From contig NZ_JAMJPJ010000007.1 of the NCBI RefSeq assembly GCF_023555005.1, positions 1-64,000 on the forward strand: a stretch of 64,000 bases of DNA. Direction: 5' to 3'. How positions within the stretch are numbered: position 1 is the first letter of the stretch; each line of letters opens with the position of its first letter. Shown piece after piece: positions 47,819 to 55,516 of the stretch. Under the pieces are notes generated by a model. It worked only from the letters and a program-made list of their open reading frames with translations, did not search any database and was not told the origin of the DNA. A program made the position numbers and the translations under genes. This DNA is from Halomonas llamarensis (GTDB lineage: Bacteria > Pseudomonadota > Gammaproteobacteria > Pseudomonadales > Halomonadaceae).

Positions 47819-48724
47819 TTAAGCAGCGCGAGTGGTGGGGTCAGGGTTCGCGGTGGGGTCAACGGCGTCAGGTGGTTGAGCCACCGAGGCGGCCGCCAAG
47901 CTGCCTCGCGCCGCCACGGCACTCGCCGGGTCGGGTGCCATAACCGCTATAGCGTCGGCGCTTTCATTGGCAGAAGGAGCGCTGTCAGTCTGGGCGGTCG
48001 CTCCGGTAGCGTCAACGCTTTCATCGCGGTTTGATTCGGCGCCAGCGGTGCGTGCGTTATTCATTTCGCTTTGCTGCATGGCCGCTTCGAGCTTAGCTTC
48101 TAACATGTATTGGCGTGCTTGAGAGGCAACTTGGCGATCCTTCGACGAGGGCTCTGCTAGCGCCAGCGCGGCGGAAATAACCGTCTGCATTTTATCGATG
48201 GTGGCTTGCGGGTCGCCGGGCACCGGGCCGTAATCAATCGGCACTTCGCCAGCCACCGCATAGCGTTCGCCGTCAGGGCCAGATTCATACTCATAGCTGG
48301 CGCTTCCGGTGTAAGCGCCACCGGCCACTTCATGGGCGCGCTCGTGCTGGCGCACTTCCTGGTCGATACGCTTGAGCTGTTCTAGGTGGCGAATTTCCTG
48401 ATCGTCCAGCGGGGTGCCGTCGGGACGCGTTGGACCAGGGCTAACCGCGGGGTCGCGCTTTTCATCCTCGCTGCCCTGCTCACCTGCCACGTTCTGGCTT
48501 CCGTCGGCGGCACGTCCTGTGGCGCGGCGGCTTCCAGAGCTCTCTTCAGCGGCAGTGGCGCTTTGAGTAGCGGCGCGATGCTCGGAATTACCCGGCGGCA
48601 TACTGCGTTGGTCGGCCTGAGAGAGTGTGGCTTCTCCCGCACGTGGCGTGGCATTGGTACGCGCGTTTTCAGTTGCGGTAACCGACCAGTAAGTCGATGG
48701 AGAGCTAACAGGTGAGATTTGCAT
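47819..48724 (-). CDS. Putative metalloprotease of the SprA-related / CJM1_0395 family
   Basis: A 301-residue protein with a low-complexity N-terminal half (Ala, Ser, Glu rich, disordered) and a conserved domain around residues 130-230: DQEVRQHERAHEVAGG holds an HExxH motif (HERAH), followed by SYEYESGPDGERYAVAGEVPID and a helical segment. The C terminus is again disordered. Members are called putative metalloproteases from the motif only. There is no signal peptide; the ATG at 48724 (MQISPVSS) is preferred over an upstream in-frame start at 48790. Confidence 0.83.
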   Translation of the reverse strand: MQISPVSSPSTYWSVTATENARTNATPRAGEATLSQADQRSMPPGNSEHRAATQSATAAEESSGSRRATGRAADGSQNVAGEQGSEDEKRDPAVSPGPTRPDGTPLDDQEIRHLEQLKRIDQEVRQHERAHEVAGGAYTGSASYEYESGPDGERYAVAGEVPIDYGPVPGDPQATIDKMQTVISAALALAEPSSKDRQVASQARQYMLEAKLEAAMQQSEMNNARTAGAESNRDESVDATGATAQTDSAPSANESADAIAVMAPDPASAVAARGSLAAASVAQPPDAVDPTANPDPTTRAA

Positions 48725-48896
48725 AAGCCGTACCGAGAATTGAAGCGATAGGATAAAATTAAGTATCGGTGACCCAGGCGAAGACTGCAAGATTTAAGCG
48801 CAAATGGGTAAATATATCGCTATTTAGTATGCCGCTATTAATACTAAGTCAGTAAGTATTCATACTAGGTGAGTCAACACAGGGCCAACCAGCGCA

Positions 48897-49118
48897 ATGC
48901 ATAGTATTGATATTGTTCTTCATCTCTCTTTTGATGAGTGCTTGGCCCATTACGAGGGGCGCATTGCCAATGTACGCACGCGCAGTGTCGATGGGCGCTG
49001 GGTGATTTTTCCCGCCGAGGCGATCCGCCGGGTGGTCACGCGAGATGGCGTGCATGGCACGTACCGACTTGCCTTCTCTGATGAAGGCAAGTTTATCAGT
49101 ATCAGGCCGCTGCGCTAA
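48897..49118 (+). CDS. DUF2835 family protein
   Basis: A 73-residue protein with the DUF2835 pattern LSFDECLAHYEGRIANVRTRSVDGRWVIFPAEA... read in two halves: a helix with HYEG, then a beta hairpin ending in DGVHGTYRLAF. This small family is widespread in gammaproteobacteria and has no known function. Fifty bases downstream begins the IS5-family element. Confidence 0.82.
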   Translation: MHSIDIVLHLSFDECLAHYEGRIANVRTRSVDGRWVIFPAEAIRRVVTRDGVHGTYRLAFSDEGKFISIRPLR

Positions 49119-49169
49119 TGCGATCCGGTGGCGTGCGCTTTCGGTCAGTGGATAGGTTCAGCGTGCTTA

Positions 49170-50026
49170 GGGCCTGTTGACGTTTCACATTGGGAGCCAT
49201 AAAAAACCGCACGCCAAAGCCACCATGCTTTCGTAGTTTCGCTTCAGTTTATCGTAGCGCGTCGCTATGGCGCGATACGATTTTAAACGGGCAAAGGCAT
49301 TCTCGACGAGATGCCGATAGCGATATAAACCTCTGTCCAGACTGGCATTTCCCTTTTTCGAGTTGCGCCTACGTGGAATTACGGCCTCCATGCCTTTCGC
49401 CTCAACCTGCTCACGGATACGCTCGCTGTCATAGCCCTTGTCAGCCACTAGCGCCTCCCCCGTCGGCAAGTCGTCAATCAATGCCTGGGCTTCTGTGCTG
49501 TCGTGTACCTCACCGCCCGTTATCCTGAAGGAATTGGGAAGGCCATAAGCGTCAACGGCCAGATGAATTTTGCTGGTGTTGCCTGCACGACTTTTGCCAA
49601 TGGCTTCTGACTCTTCTGTGGCAGCCCCTGTACTGTCCTGGTGCGCCTTGACGTAAGAGCCATCAATGAATAGCCACTCGACATCCGGATCCTCGACCAG
49701 CATGTTGAAAACCGCCATCAGCTTTCCAGCCGATGACCAGGCGTTGAAGCGCTTGTAGACCGTATTCCAGGACCCAAACGCCTCTGGCAGGTCCCGCCAC
49801 TGGCAGCCAGTGCGCATCCGGTAAAGGATGCCTTCCACAGTGATGCGCAGGTTGGCCTTGTCATAGATACCTTGTTGAAGCAGGATAGGTTTCAGCTTCG
49901 ACCAGTGTTCATCCGTGAGCATTTGTCGGGGCATCGCAAGCTCGCAGTTTGTTGGCGTGAGAACCTCTATTCTGCGAGCTTGCCCCTATCCTGCCAAATC
50001 ATCTTCGATCAAACGTCAACACGCCC
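49170..50026 (-). mobile_element. Complete IS5-family insertion sequence (IS427-like group), 857 bp
   Basis: The ends are 16-base inverted repeats with one mismatch, GGGCCTGTTGACGTTT (49170-49185) and the complement of GGGCGTGTTGACGTTT (50011-50026), flanked by TA on both sides (49168-49169 and 50027-50028), the expected two-base target duplication. One transposase ORF fills the element. Both ends and the ORF look intact, so it may be mobile. Confidence 0.9.
49185..49934 (-). CDS. IS5-family DDE transposase
   Basis: A 249-residue transposase: N-terminal DUF4096-like region (GILYRMRTGCQWRDLPEAFG), catalytic Asp in WLFIDGSYVKAH, second Asp in LVADKGYDSERI and Glu in HLVENAFARLKSYRAI. Single frame, unlike IS427 members that need a frameshift. 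Start ATG 49934. It reaches the left inverted repeat, which is usual for compact elements. Confidence 0.93.
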   Translation of the reverse strand: MPRQMLTDEHWSKLKPILLQQGIYDKANLRITVEGILYRMRTGCQWRDLPEAFGSWNTVYKRFNAWSSAGKLMAVFNMLVEDPDVEWLFIDGSYVKAHQDSTGAATEESEAIGKSRAGNTSKIHLAVDAYGLPNSFRITGGEVHDSTEAQALIDDLPTGEALVADKGYDSERIREQVEAKGMEAVIPRRRNSKKGNASLDRGLYRYRHLVENAFARLKSYRAIATRYDKLKRNYESMVALACGFLWLPM

Positions 50027-50092
50027 TAGGGTGCTATGCTTTTTTCTTTTCTTGGCGCTGCCTTAATCGGATTGCCTATCTTTGGAGCTTTT

Positions 50093-50761
50093 ATGATTCG
50101 CGTTCACCACCTGGAAAAGTCCCGTTCCCACCGCATTCTTTGGCTGCTCGAAACGCTGGCGCTTGAGTATGAGGTCATCACCTACCCGCGTGATCGTAAG
50201 ACGCAGCTTGCCCCTGACTCACTCAAGCGCGTACATCCGCTTGGCAAGTCGCCGGTGATCACGGATGGCGACATCACTGTGGCGGAATCCGGTGCTATTA
50301 TCGATTACCTGCTGAGCCGTTACGGCGAGGGGCGCTGCCAGCCAGATACTGACGATACCGCTGAATGGGTCAATTACCGCTACTGGATGCACTCCGCGGA
50401 AGGGTCGCTGATGCCGCTTCTCGTCATGCGGCTGGTGTTTGCCCAGCTGCCGAAACAATCGCCGTGGTTGATTAAGCCGATTGCCAAGGGCATTAACGAC
50501 ACGGTGAATAAACGCTTCATCGCGCCGCAGTTAACCGATCATTTGGCCATGATAGAGAGTCACTTGGCTACGCGTCAGCAATTTTCTAGCGTTTGGCCAA
50601 GCGGCGCCGACGTGCAAATGAGCTTTCCCCTACAGGCACTGGCGATGTCGCAATCACTCAGTGACTATCCCGCGATTGCGGCCTTTGTTGCGCGCATTGA
50701 TGACGATTTAGGTTGGCAGCGGGTAGTCGAGCGTGCTGGCCCGCTGACGCTACCCGGGTAA
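50093..50761 (+). CDS. Glutathione S-transferase
   Basis: A 222-residue cytosolic GST: thioredoxin-like N-terminal domain (~1-80: HHLEKSRSHRILWLLETL with the catalytic Ser region, KSPVITDGD, ESGAIIDYLLSRY with the glutathione-binding ES pair) and an all-helical C-terminal domain. GGAG lies 5 bases before the ATG at 50093. An in-frame ATG at 50036 would add a hydrophobic leader starting right at the IS edge and is probably spurious. The IS ends 66 bases upstream and has replaced or displaced the native promoter region. Confidence 0.9.
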   Translation: MIRVHHLEKSRSHRILWLLETLALEYEVITYPRDRKTQLAPDSLKRVHPLGKSPVITDGDITVAESGAIIDYLLSRYGEGRCQPDTDDTAEWVNYRYWMHSAEGSLMPLLVMRLVFAQLPKQSPWLIKPIAKGINDTVNKRFIAPQLTDHLAMIESHLATRQQFSSVWPSGADVQMSFPLQALAMSQSLSDYPAIAAFVARIDDDLGWQRVVERAGPLTLPG

Positions 50762-50818
50762 TTTGATGGCGTGAACGTGGTTATCTAGCGTTAGCGTGGC
50801 CAAGTGTGACGCGCGTCG

Positions 50819-51877
50819 TTATCTGCGCCCGCCTGACTCTGACTTCAGAGGGCCGATCTCCTGTTTCGGGACACTCGGTAGTCGATAGGCGCTCAGCCGA
50901 AAAACACCGCGCAGCAGCGTATCGCTACCTACCGAAAGATTATTCGTGGCGACAATCAAACGCAGGCGTCGCCGCGAGATTTTGACCTGCTCGCTGGCCG
51001 TGTAGCCCGGATTGTCGGCAATATTGCGCAGTGTTGAGAGCGCCATGCCAATCGACCAGCTGCAGAATCGTCGAATGCCGACCTCGGCGGTCGGAATGCG
51101 CAGCGTGTAGTCTTGCGCTAAGCGTAGATGATGATGGGCGACGGCGACCAGAAAGCGGATGCCGTCGCGATAGCCGGGGTGGTCCTGCCAGTTATGTGTC
51201 CGCTTCAGATCAACACCGCGCGCCTCGAAGACGTCACGCGGGAGCCAGCAGATGCCACGCTGGCGATCCTCCCAGACGTCTTTCAAAATGTTGGTCATCT
51301 GCAGCCCTTGACCGAAAGCCAGCGACAGACGTTGAAACTCTTCTCGCTGAGTGCGGATATGCGGGTTGATGCTGGCGAACAGCCGGGTCAGCATTTCGCC
51401 CACACAGCCGGCCGCCACGTAACAGTAGTCGCGCAGGCAGGCGCTGTCTTCCAGGCCATATGGGTTCTTCAAACGTTCGAAATTGGCCATACCGTGACAC
51501 ATGGTGGTGATGCAGTCGCTCAGTGCTGCCTGCTGCTCGGACGGCAGTTCGCCGAAGGCGCGCAGCACCCCGGGTGTCTGCACGATGAGTTCGCGTTCCA
51601 GCGGGTCTTGTACCAGCCCGGTATCAAGCAATGCCTCGGAGAACCTCCGGGCGGCGCTGGTATCACTCAGCCCTTCCAGCAGGCACCGGTAGTGGGCGTC
51701 CTTGTCTTCAGGCGCCATGGCAGTGCTGTCTTCCACCGTGTCGGCAATACGGCACAAAAGATAGGCATTGGTGATGGCTGGGCGCAGGAGTGCCGGCAAC
51801 TGTGGAATGGTCAGGGCAAATGTCCGGGAGACGCCAGGCAGTAACCGGTCTTGTAGGGCGAGCGAGGCAGGCTTCAT
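50819..51877 (-). CDS. Squalene/phytoene synthase family protein
   Basis: A 352-residue trans-isoprenyl synthase with both Asp-rich motifs, AYLLCRIADTVEDS and MTNILKDVWEDRQRG, and the N-terminal VSRTFALTIPQLPALLR typical of squalene-synthase-like members. It condenses two prenyl diphosphates head to head (farnesyl to presqualene/squalene, or geranylgeranyl to phytoene); which one cannot be decided. No carotenoid or hopanoid genes lie nearby. The ATG overlaps the stop of a possible 19-codon leader ORF. Confidence 0.88.
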   Translation of the reverse strand: MKPASLALQDRLLPGVSRTFALTIPQLPALLRPAITNAYLLCRIADTVEDSTAMAPEDKDAHYRCLLEGLSDTSAARRFSEALLDTGLVQDPLERELIVQTPGVLRAFGELPSEQQAALSDCITTMCHGMANFERLKNPYGLEDSACLRDYCYVAAGCVGEMLTRLFASINPHIRTQREEFQRLSLAFGQGLQMTNILKDVWEDRQRGICWLPRDVFEARGVDLKRTHNWQDHPGYRDGIRFLVAVAHHHLRLAQDYTLRIPTAEVGIRRFCSWSIGMALSTLRNIADNPGYTASEQVKISRRRLRLIVATNNLSVGSDTLLRGVFRLSAYRLPSVPKQEIGPLKSESGGRR

Positions 51878-51933
51878 AGCAGCATCATCTCCGATATCGG
51901 GAGCAGGTATATTTCCCGCTCGAGCCAGGTCAT
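51874..51933 (-). CDS. Possible 19-residue leader peptide coupled to the squalene/phytoene synthase gene
   Basis: On the minus strand ATG 51933 opens MTWLEREIYLLPISEMMLL and stops with a TGA that overlaps the synthase ATG (ATGA). It has a strong GGAGG 8 bases upstream, better than anything directly before the synthase start. It could serve translational coupling or be the remnant of a longer upstream gene. Short length means chance cannot be excluded. Confidence 0.4.
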   Translation of the reverse strand: MTWLEREIYLLPISEMMLL

Positions 51934-52104
51934 GTTAAATGCCTCCGATCTTTCGGGATTGACGCAAAAAGGGTTATGAGCGTTAAACAAGCCCACGCAA
52001 TTAAAAGCGTACCGGCATGGCCACTGACCTGCAACGGCTCCGTTCACGATAAATGAGACGGTGATGACACCGCCAGCGATGCCGATTCACCACGCGGTTA
52101 AGTG

Positions 52105-52134
52105 TTGGTCAGGCGAGGGGTCGCGTGATAGACT
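52105..52134 (+). promoter_or_regulatory. Possible rpsT promoter
   Basis: TTGGTC (52105-52110), 18-base spacer, TAGACT (52129-52134). It is the best match in the 421-base gap 51934-52354, which otherwise contains only the rpsT leader. The implied leader is about 210 bases. Confidence 0.35.
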
Positions 52135-52312
52135 ACGCTATCCTCTCAGACAAGACCCGTGAACGGGCAGCCTAATTTGTTGTCGGTTGCACATTTTGGC
52201 TAGGCGAAAAAGTCTGCCAAATCAAAGCGGTGTTAATCCAACACTGGCTTTGAAAACGTTACGGAAACGTCGCACTGAGGTCACGACCCAGGCGGCGATA
52301 ATCAGTTAATCC

Positions 52313-52339
52313 GTTGCCCAAGTAGGCAACCTTTTTTCT
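52313..52339 (+). promoter_or_regulatory. rpsT: Terminator-like hairpin in the rpsT leader
   Basis: GTTGCC-CAAGTA-GGCAAC followed by CTTTTTTCT, ending only a few bases before the rpsT Shine-Dalgarno AAGGAG (52342-52347). It has the form of an intrinsic terminator but precedes the gene, so it may be an attenuator or a structure that tunes S20 translation. Confidence 0.6.
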
Positions 52340-52354
52340 CCAAGGAGATACCCT

Positions 52355-52621
52355 GTGGCGAACAGCAAGCAAGCTCGCAAGCGCGCCCGCCAGGCCGAGA
52401 ACCGTCGCGTCCTGAAATCCGGCCAACGCAGCATGGTCCGCACCTACATCAAGCGTGTAGTCAAAGCCATCAGCACCGGCGATCATGCGAAAGCGATGGA
52501 AGAGTTCAAGGCGGCGCAGCCGGTCATCGACCGCATTGCAGACAAAGACGTGCTTTCTAAAAAGAAAGCCGCGCGTCTGAAAAGCCGCTTGAACAAGCGC
52601 ATTAAGGCACTGGCGGCGTAA
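52355..52621 (+). CDS. rpsT: 30S ribosomal protein S20
   Basis: An 88-residue S20: MANSKQARKRARQAENRR and the C-terminal AARLKSRLNKRIKALAA helices. The start codon is GTG; E. coli rpsT starts with UUG, where the weak codon is part of autogenous translational control by S20, so a non-AUG start is expected here. AAGGAG lies 7 bases upstream. Confidence 0.98.
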   Translation: MANSKQARKRARQAENRRVLKSGQRSMVRTYIKRVVKAISTGDHAKAMEEFKAAQPVIDRIADKDVLSKKKAARLKSRLNKRIKALAA

Positions 52622-52635
52622 GCCGGCAGGCGCCC

Positions 52636-52663
52636 TAAAAAACCGGCTGCGGCCGGTTTTTTT
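52636..52663 (+). terminator. Terminator of rpsT
   Basis: AAAAAACCGGC-TGCG-GCCGGTTTTTTT, a strong bidirectional-looking hairpin 15 bases after the stop. Confidence 0.93.
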
Positions 52664-52708
52664 GTGCCTATCGCTGGCTTGTTCCAGTTGATGAGTGGTG
52701 TTAAATCC

Positions 52709-52757
52709 GTTCACTCTGAGCCTGTCGAAGGATGGTCTTCGACAGGCTCAGGGCGAG
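52709..52757. repeat. REP-like inverted repeat, copy 2
   Basis: CTGAGCCTGTCGAAG (52716-52730), spacer GATGGT, CTTCGACAGGCTCAG (52737-52751): a perfect 15-base inverted repeat with flanking GTTCACT and GGCGAGC. It ends 28 bases before the murJ start. Confidence 0.9.
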
Positions 52758-52785
52758 CGACGATCATGGGCATCGGGAAACGTGC

Positions 52786-54363
52786 ATGAGCGAGCAAACA
52801 CCAGCAGATCCAAAAATCACCCCCGCGCGCCGTGGCCTCATGGGCTCAGGGTTGATTGTGAGCGCTATGACCATGATCTCGCGGGTGATGGGCTTGGCGC
52901 GCGACGTAGTGATCGCCGCGTTGTTGGGGGCGGGTAACGGCGCGGATGCCTTTTTTGTCGCCTTTAAAATCCCCAATTTTCTGCGCCGTCTGTTCGCTGA
53001 AGGTGCGTTTAACCAGGCGTTTGTGCCGGTGCTCTCGGAGTACTCGACGCAACGCACCCGGCAAGAGATTCGCGAGCTCTTAAACGCCACGGCGGGTAGT
53101 TTGACCGCAGTGCTGGCGCTGATCACGGCGTTGGCCATGCTCGGTGCGCCGTGGTTGGTGTGGGTGTTCGCCCCGGGGTTTGGCCGCGACCCGGAAAAGC
53201 TCGCCCTCACCGCTGATATGCTGCAACTGACGTTTCCGTACCTGCTGCTCATTTCGCTGACCGCGTTTTCTGGCAGCGTGCTCAACACTTGGGACCGTTT
53301 CGCCGTGCCCGCGTTTACGCCGGTGCTGTTGAACCTGTCGCTGATTGGCGCAGCGCTTTTGCTCACGCCGCTGTTTGATGAGCCCGCCATGGCGCTGGCG
53401 TGGGGTGTGTTGATTGCTGGCGTCGTGCAGCTGGCGTTCCAAGTGCCGTTTTTGCTGCGCTTAGGGCTTTTGCCGACGCCGTGGCCACACGTTGCCCACG
53501 AAGGCGTAAAACGGATTCTCAAGCTCATGGCACCGGCGCTGTTTGGCGTGTCGGTGTCGCAGATTAATCTGCTGCTCGATACCGTGCTGGCGTCGCTACT
53601 TGCGGCGGGCAGTGTGTCTTGGCTCTACTATTCTGATCGCCTGGTGGAGCTGCCGCTGGGGGTGTTCGGTGTGGCCATCGGCACCGTGATTTTGCCCGCG
53701 CTCTCCAAGCGTCACGCCGAGCAGTCAAATGCGCACTTTGCCGCCATGCTCGACTGGGCCATCCGAGTGGTGCTGCTATTGGGGCTGCCCGCCGCGCTCG
53801 CGCTCGCGGTATTGGCTGAGCCGCTTCTTATCACGCTGTTTCACTACGGCGCGATGACCGATCACGATATTCAAATGGCTGCCATGAGCTTGCGCGCTTA
53901 TGCCCTTGGGCTTTTGGCCTTTATGCTGATCAAAGTGCTGGCCCCGGGATTTTTTGCTCGCCAAGATACCGCCACCCCGGTGAAGGTGGGCATTGTCGCC
54001 ATGGTTGCCAATATGGGCTTCAATCTGCTGCTGATTTGGCCGCTGGCCCACGCGGGGTTAGCCTTGGCTACGGCGCTCTCGGCGTTTATGAACGCAGGGC
54101 TGTTGGGCTATTTGCTGCGTAAGCAGGGCGTGCTGGTATTCCAACCTGGCTGGGGACGCTTTGCCTGGCAGCTGATTGGCGGCAGTGTGGTGATGAGTGT
54201 GGGGCTCTACGTGCTCGCGCCCAACTGGCAGACGTGGCTTGGGTTTGGCCTGTGGCAGCGCGTTAGCTGGGTGGCCGCGCTAGTGGTGCTGGGCGCGGGG
54301 GTGTACTTTGCTTGGCTCGCCGCCTTTGGCCTGCGGTTGCGCCATCTTAAAATGCACAGCTAA
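52786..54363 (+). CDS. murJ: Lipid II flippase MurJ
   Basis: A 525-residue MOP-superfamily protein with about 14 membrane helices. MurJ blocks are visible: SAMTMISRVMGLARDVVIAALLG, GADAFFVAFKIPNFLRRLFAEGAFNQAF (split over helix 2) and LPLGVFGVAIGTVILPALS. It moves lipid II across the inner membrane for peptidoglycan synthesis. The ATG at 52786 is preferred to an in-frame start inside the REP element at 52732. Followed by ribF, as usual. Confidence 0.96.
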   Translation: MSEQTPADPKITPARRGLMGSGLIVSAMTMISRVMGLARDVVIAALLGAGNGADAFFVAFKIPNFLRRLFAEGAFNQAFVPVLSEYSTQRTRQEIRELLNATAGSLTAVLALITALAMLGAPWLVWVFAPGFGRDPEKLALTADMLQLTFPYLLLISLTAFSGSVLNTWDRFAVPAFTPVLLNLSLIGAALLLTPLFDEPAMALAWGVLIAGVVQLAFQVPFLLRLGLLPTPWPHVAHEGVKRILKLMAPALFGVSVSQINLLLDTVLASLLAAGSVSWLYYSDRLVELPLGVFGVAIGTVILPALSKRHAEQSNAHFAAMLDWAIRVVLLLGLPAALALAVLAEPLLITLFHYGAMTDHDIQMAAMSLRAYALGLLAFMLIKVLAPGFFARQDTATPVKVGIVAMVANMGFNLLLIWPLAHAGLALATALSAFMNAGLLGYLLRKQGVLVFQPGWGRFAWQLIGGSVVMSVGLYVLAPNWQTWLGFGLWQRVSWVAALVVLGAGVYFAWLAAFGLRLRHLKMHS

Positions 54364-54376
54364 AACGGGGCAGGCA

Positions 54377-54405
54377 TACATTGCTGCCGGTGGGTTGGGT
54401 ATAAT
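54377..54405 (+). promoter_or_regulatory. Probable promoter of the ribF-ileS-lspA-fkpB-ispH operon
   Basis: Perfect TATAAT at 54400-54405 with a weak TACATT 17 bases upstream (54377-54382). It lies in the 96-base gap before ribF, the longest gap before the tightly packed downstream genes. Confidence 0.5.
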
Positions 54406-54459
54406 AGCCAATTTATATTCTGCTCATTCTGCGAACGCTTTTTTAACGGCTGAGGTGCC

Positions 54460-55509
54460 ATGCGCGTCATTCGAGGACTGCACAACTTAACGCCAGCGGA
54501 TCGCGGCTGCGTGGCCACTATCGGTAATTTCGATGGAGTTCACCGTGGCCATCAAGCGATTCTGCAGCAGTGCCGCGAGCACGCCGCGCGCCTGCACGCG
54601 CCGTTGACAGTGGTGGTATTCGAGCCGCAGCCGCGTGAATTCTTCGCCGGTGAACAAGCGCCGCCGCGCTTAACGCGCCTGCGCGAAAAAGTGCGCCTAT
54701 TGATGGACCACGGCGCGGAGCGGGTGTTGTGTCTGCCGTTTAACGATGCCTTGCGGAGCCTTACCGGGCGCGAATTTATCGATCAAGTCTTGATTGAAGG
54801 CTTGGGCGTGAAGCATCTGGTGGTGGGCGACGATTTTCGCTTTGGCTGTGATCGCCGCGGTGGCTTCACCCTGCTGGAAGCTGTTGGCCGCGAGCAGGGC
54901 TTTGGCGTTGAGCACACCCGCACCTTCACTATCGACGGAGAGCGCGTTTCCAGTAGTCGTGTGCGCACCTTGCTCGCCAGTGGCAATTTTCATGCCGCAG
55001 CAACGCTATTGGGGCGTGTCTACTCGCTCAGCGGGCGAGTGGTGCGAGACCAGCAGCTCGGGCGCACCATCGGCGTGCCCACCGCTAACCTGCCGCTGTT
55101 GCCTCAGCCGCTAACGCTGCGCGGCGTATTTGCCGTAGTCGCGGAGCTGGAAGACGGTACGCGACACCCAGGCGTTGCTAACGTGGGCTTTCGCCCTACG
55201 GTCGGCTCAGAACGCCCTACCCTCGAAGTTCACTTGTTTGACTTTGAAGGTGACCTTTACGGTAAGCGCTGCACCGTTTACCCCTGCGCGCGGCTGCGCG
55301 GGGAGATCAAGTTTGATGACTTTGACGCGCTGAAGGCGCAGATTGAGCGCGACCAAGCCAGTGCGCGCCGCTACTTCGCTGACTATCATGGCGTTGACGA
55401 CCCGCTGCCGCTGGCCTCAGCGCCGCGCCCGCTTTCCGATAACGCACACGCGAAACCTTTTTCTGACTCCACCTCGGCGAGCAACGCCGCCGACGCTAAC
55501 GATGGCTGA
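54460..55509 (+). CDS. ribF: Bifunctional riboflavin kinase/FAD synthetase
   Basis: A 349-residue RibF: N-terminal FMN adenylyltransferase with [16 protein letters not shown] and [13 protein letters not shown], and C-terminal riboflavin kinase with [13 protein letters not shown] and [12 protein letters not shown]. It converts riboflavin to FMN and FAD. The C terminus carries an extra ~35-residue Ser/Ala/Pro-rich tail. The ileS start overlaps or nearly abuts its stop. Confidence 0.96.
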   Translation: MRVIRGLHNLTPADRGCVATIGNFDGVHRGHQAILQQCREHAARLHAPLTVVVFEPQPREFFAGEQAPPRLTRLREKVRLLMDHGAERVLCLPFNDALRSLTGREFIDQVLIEGLGVKHLVVGDDFRFGCDRRGGFTLLEAVGREQGFGVEHTRTFTIDGERVSSSRVRTLLASGNFHAAATLLGRVYSLSGRVVRDQQLGRTIGVPTANLPLLPQPLTLRGVFAVVAELEDGTRHPGVANVGFRPTVGSERPTLEVHLFDFEGDLYGKRCTVYPCARLRGEIKFDDFDALKAQIERDQASARRYFADYHGVDDPLPLASAPRPLSDNAHAKPFSDSTSASNAADANDG

Positions 55510-55516
55510 CCGGACT

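Noticed and set aside
50036-50092. Hydrophobic N-terminal extension of the GST
   Set aside because: Begins at the IS border, lacks a ribosome site, and GSTs of this type start at the thioredoxin fold.
52764-53528. 254-codon ORF antisense to murJ
   Set aside because: Overlaps a clear MurJ sequence and reads as a compositionally biased mirror frame.
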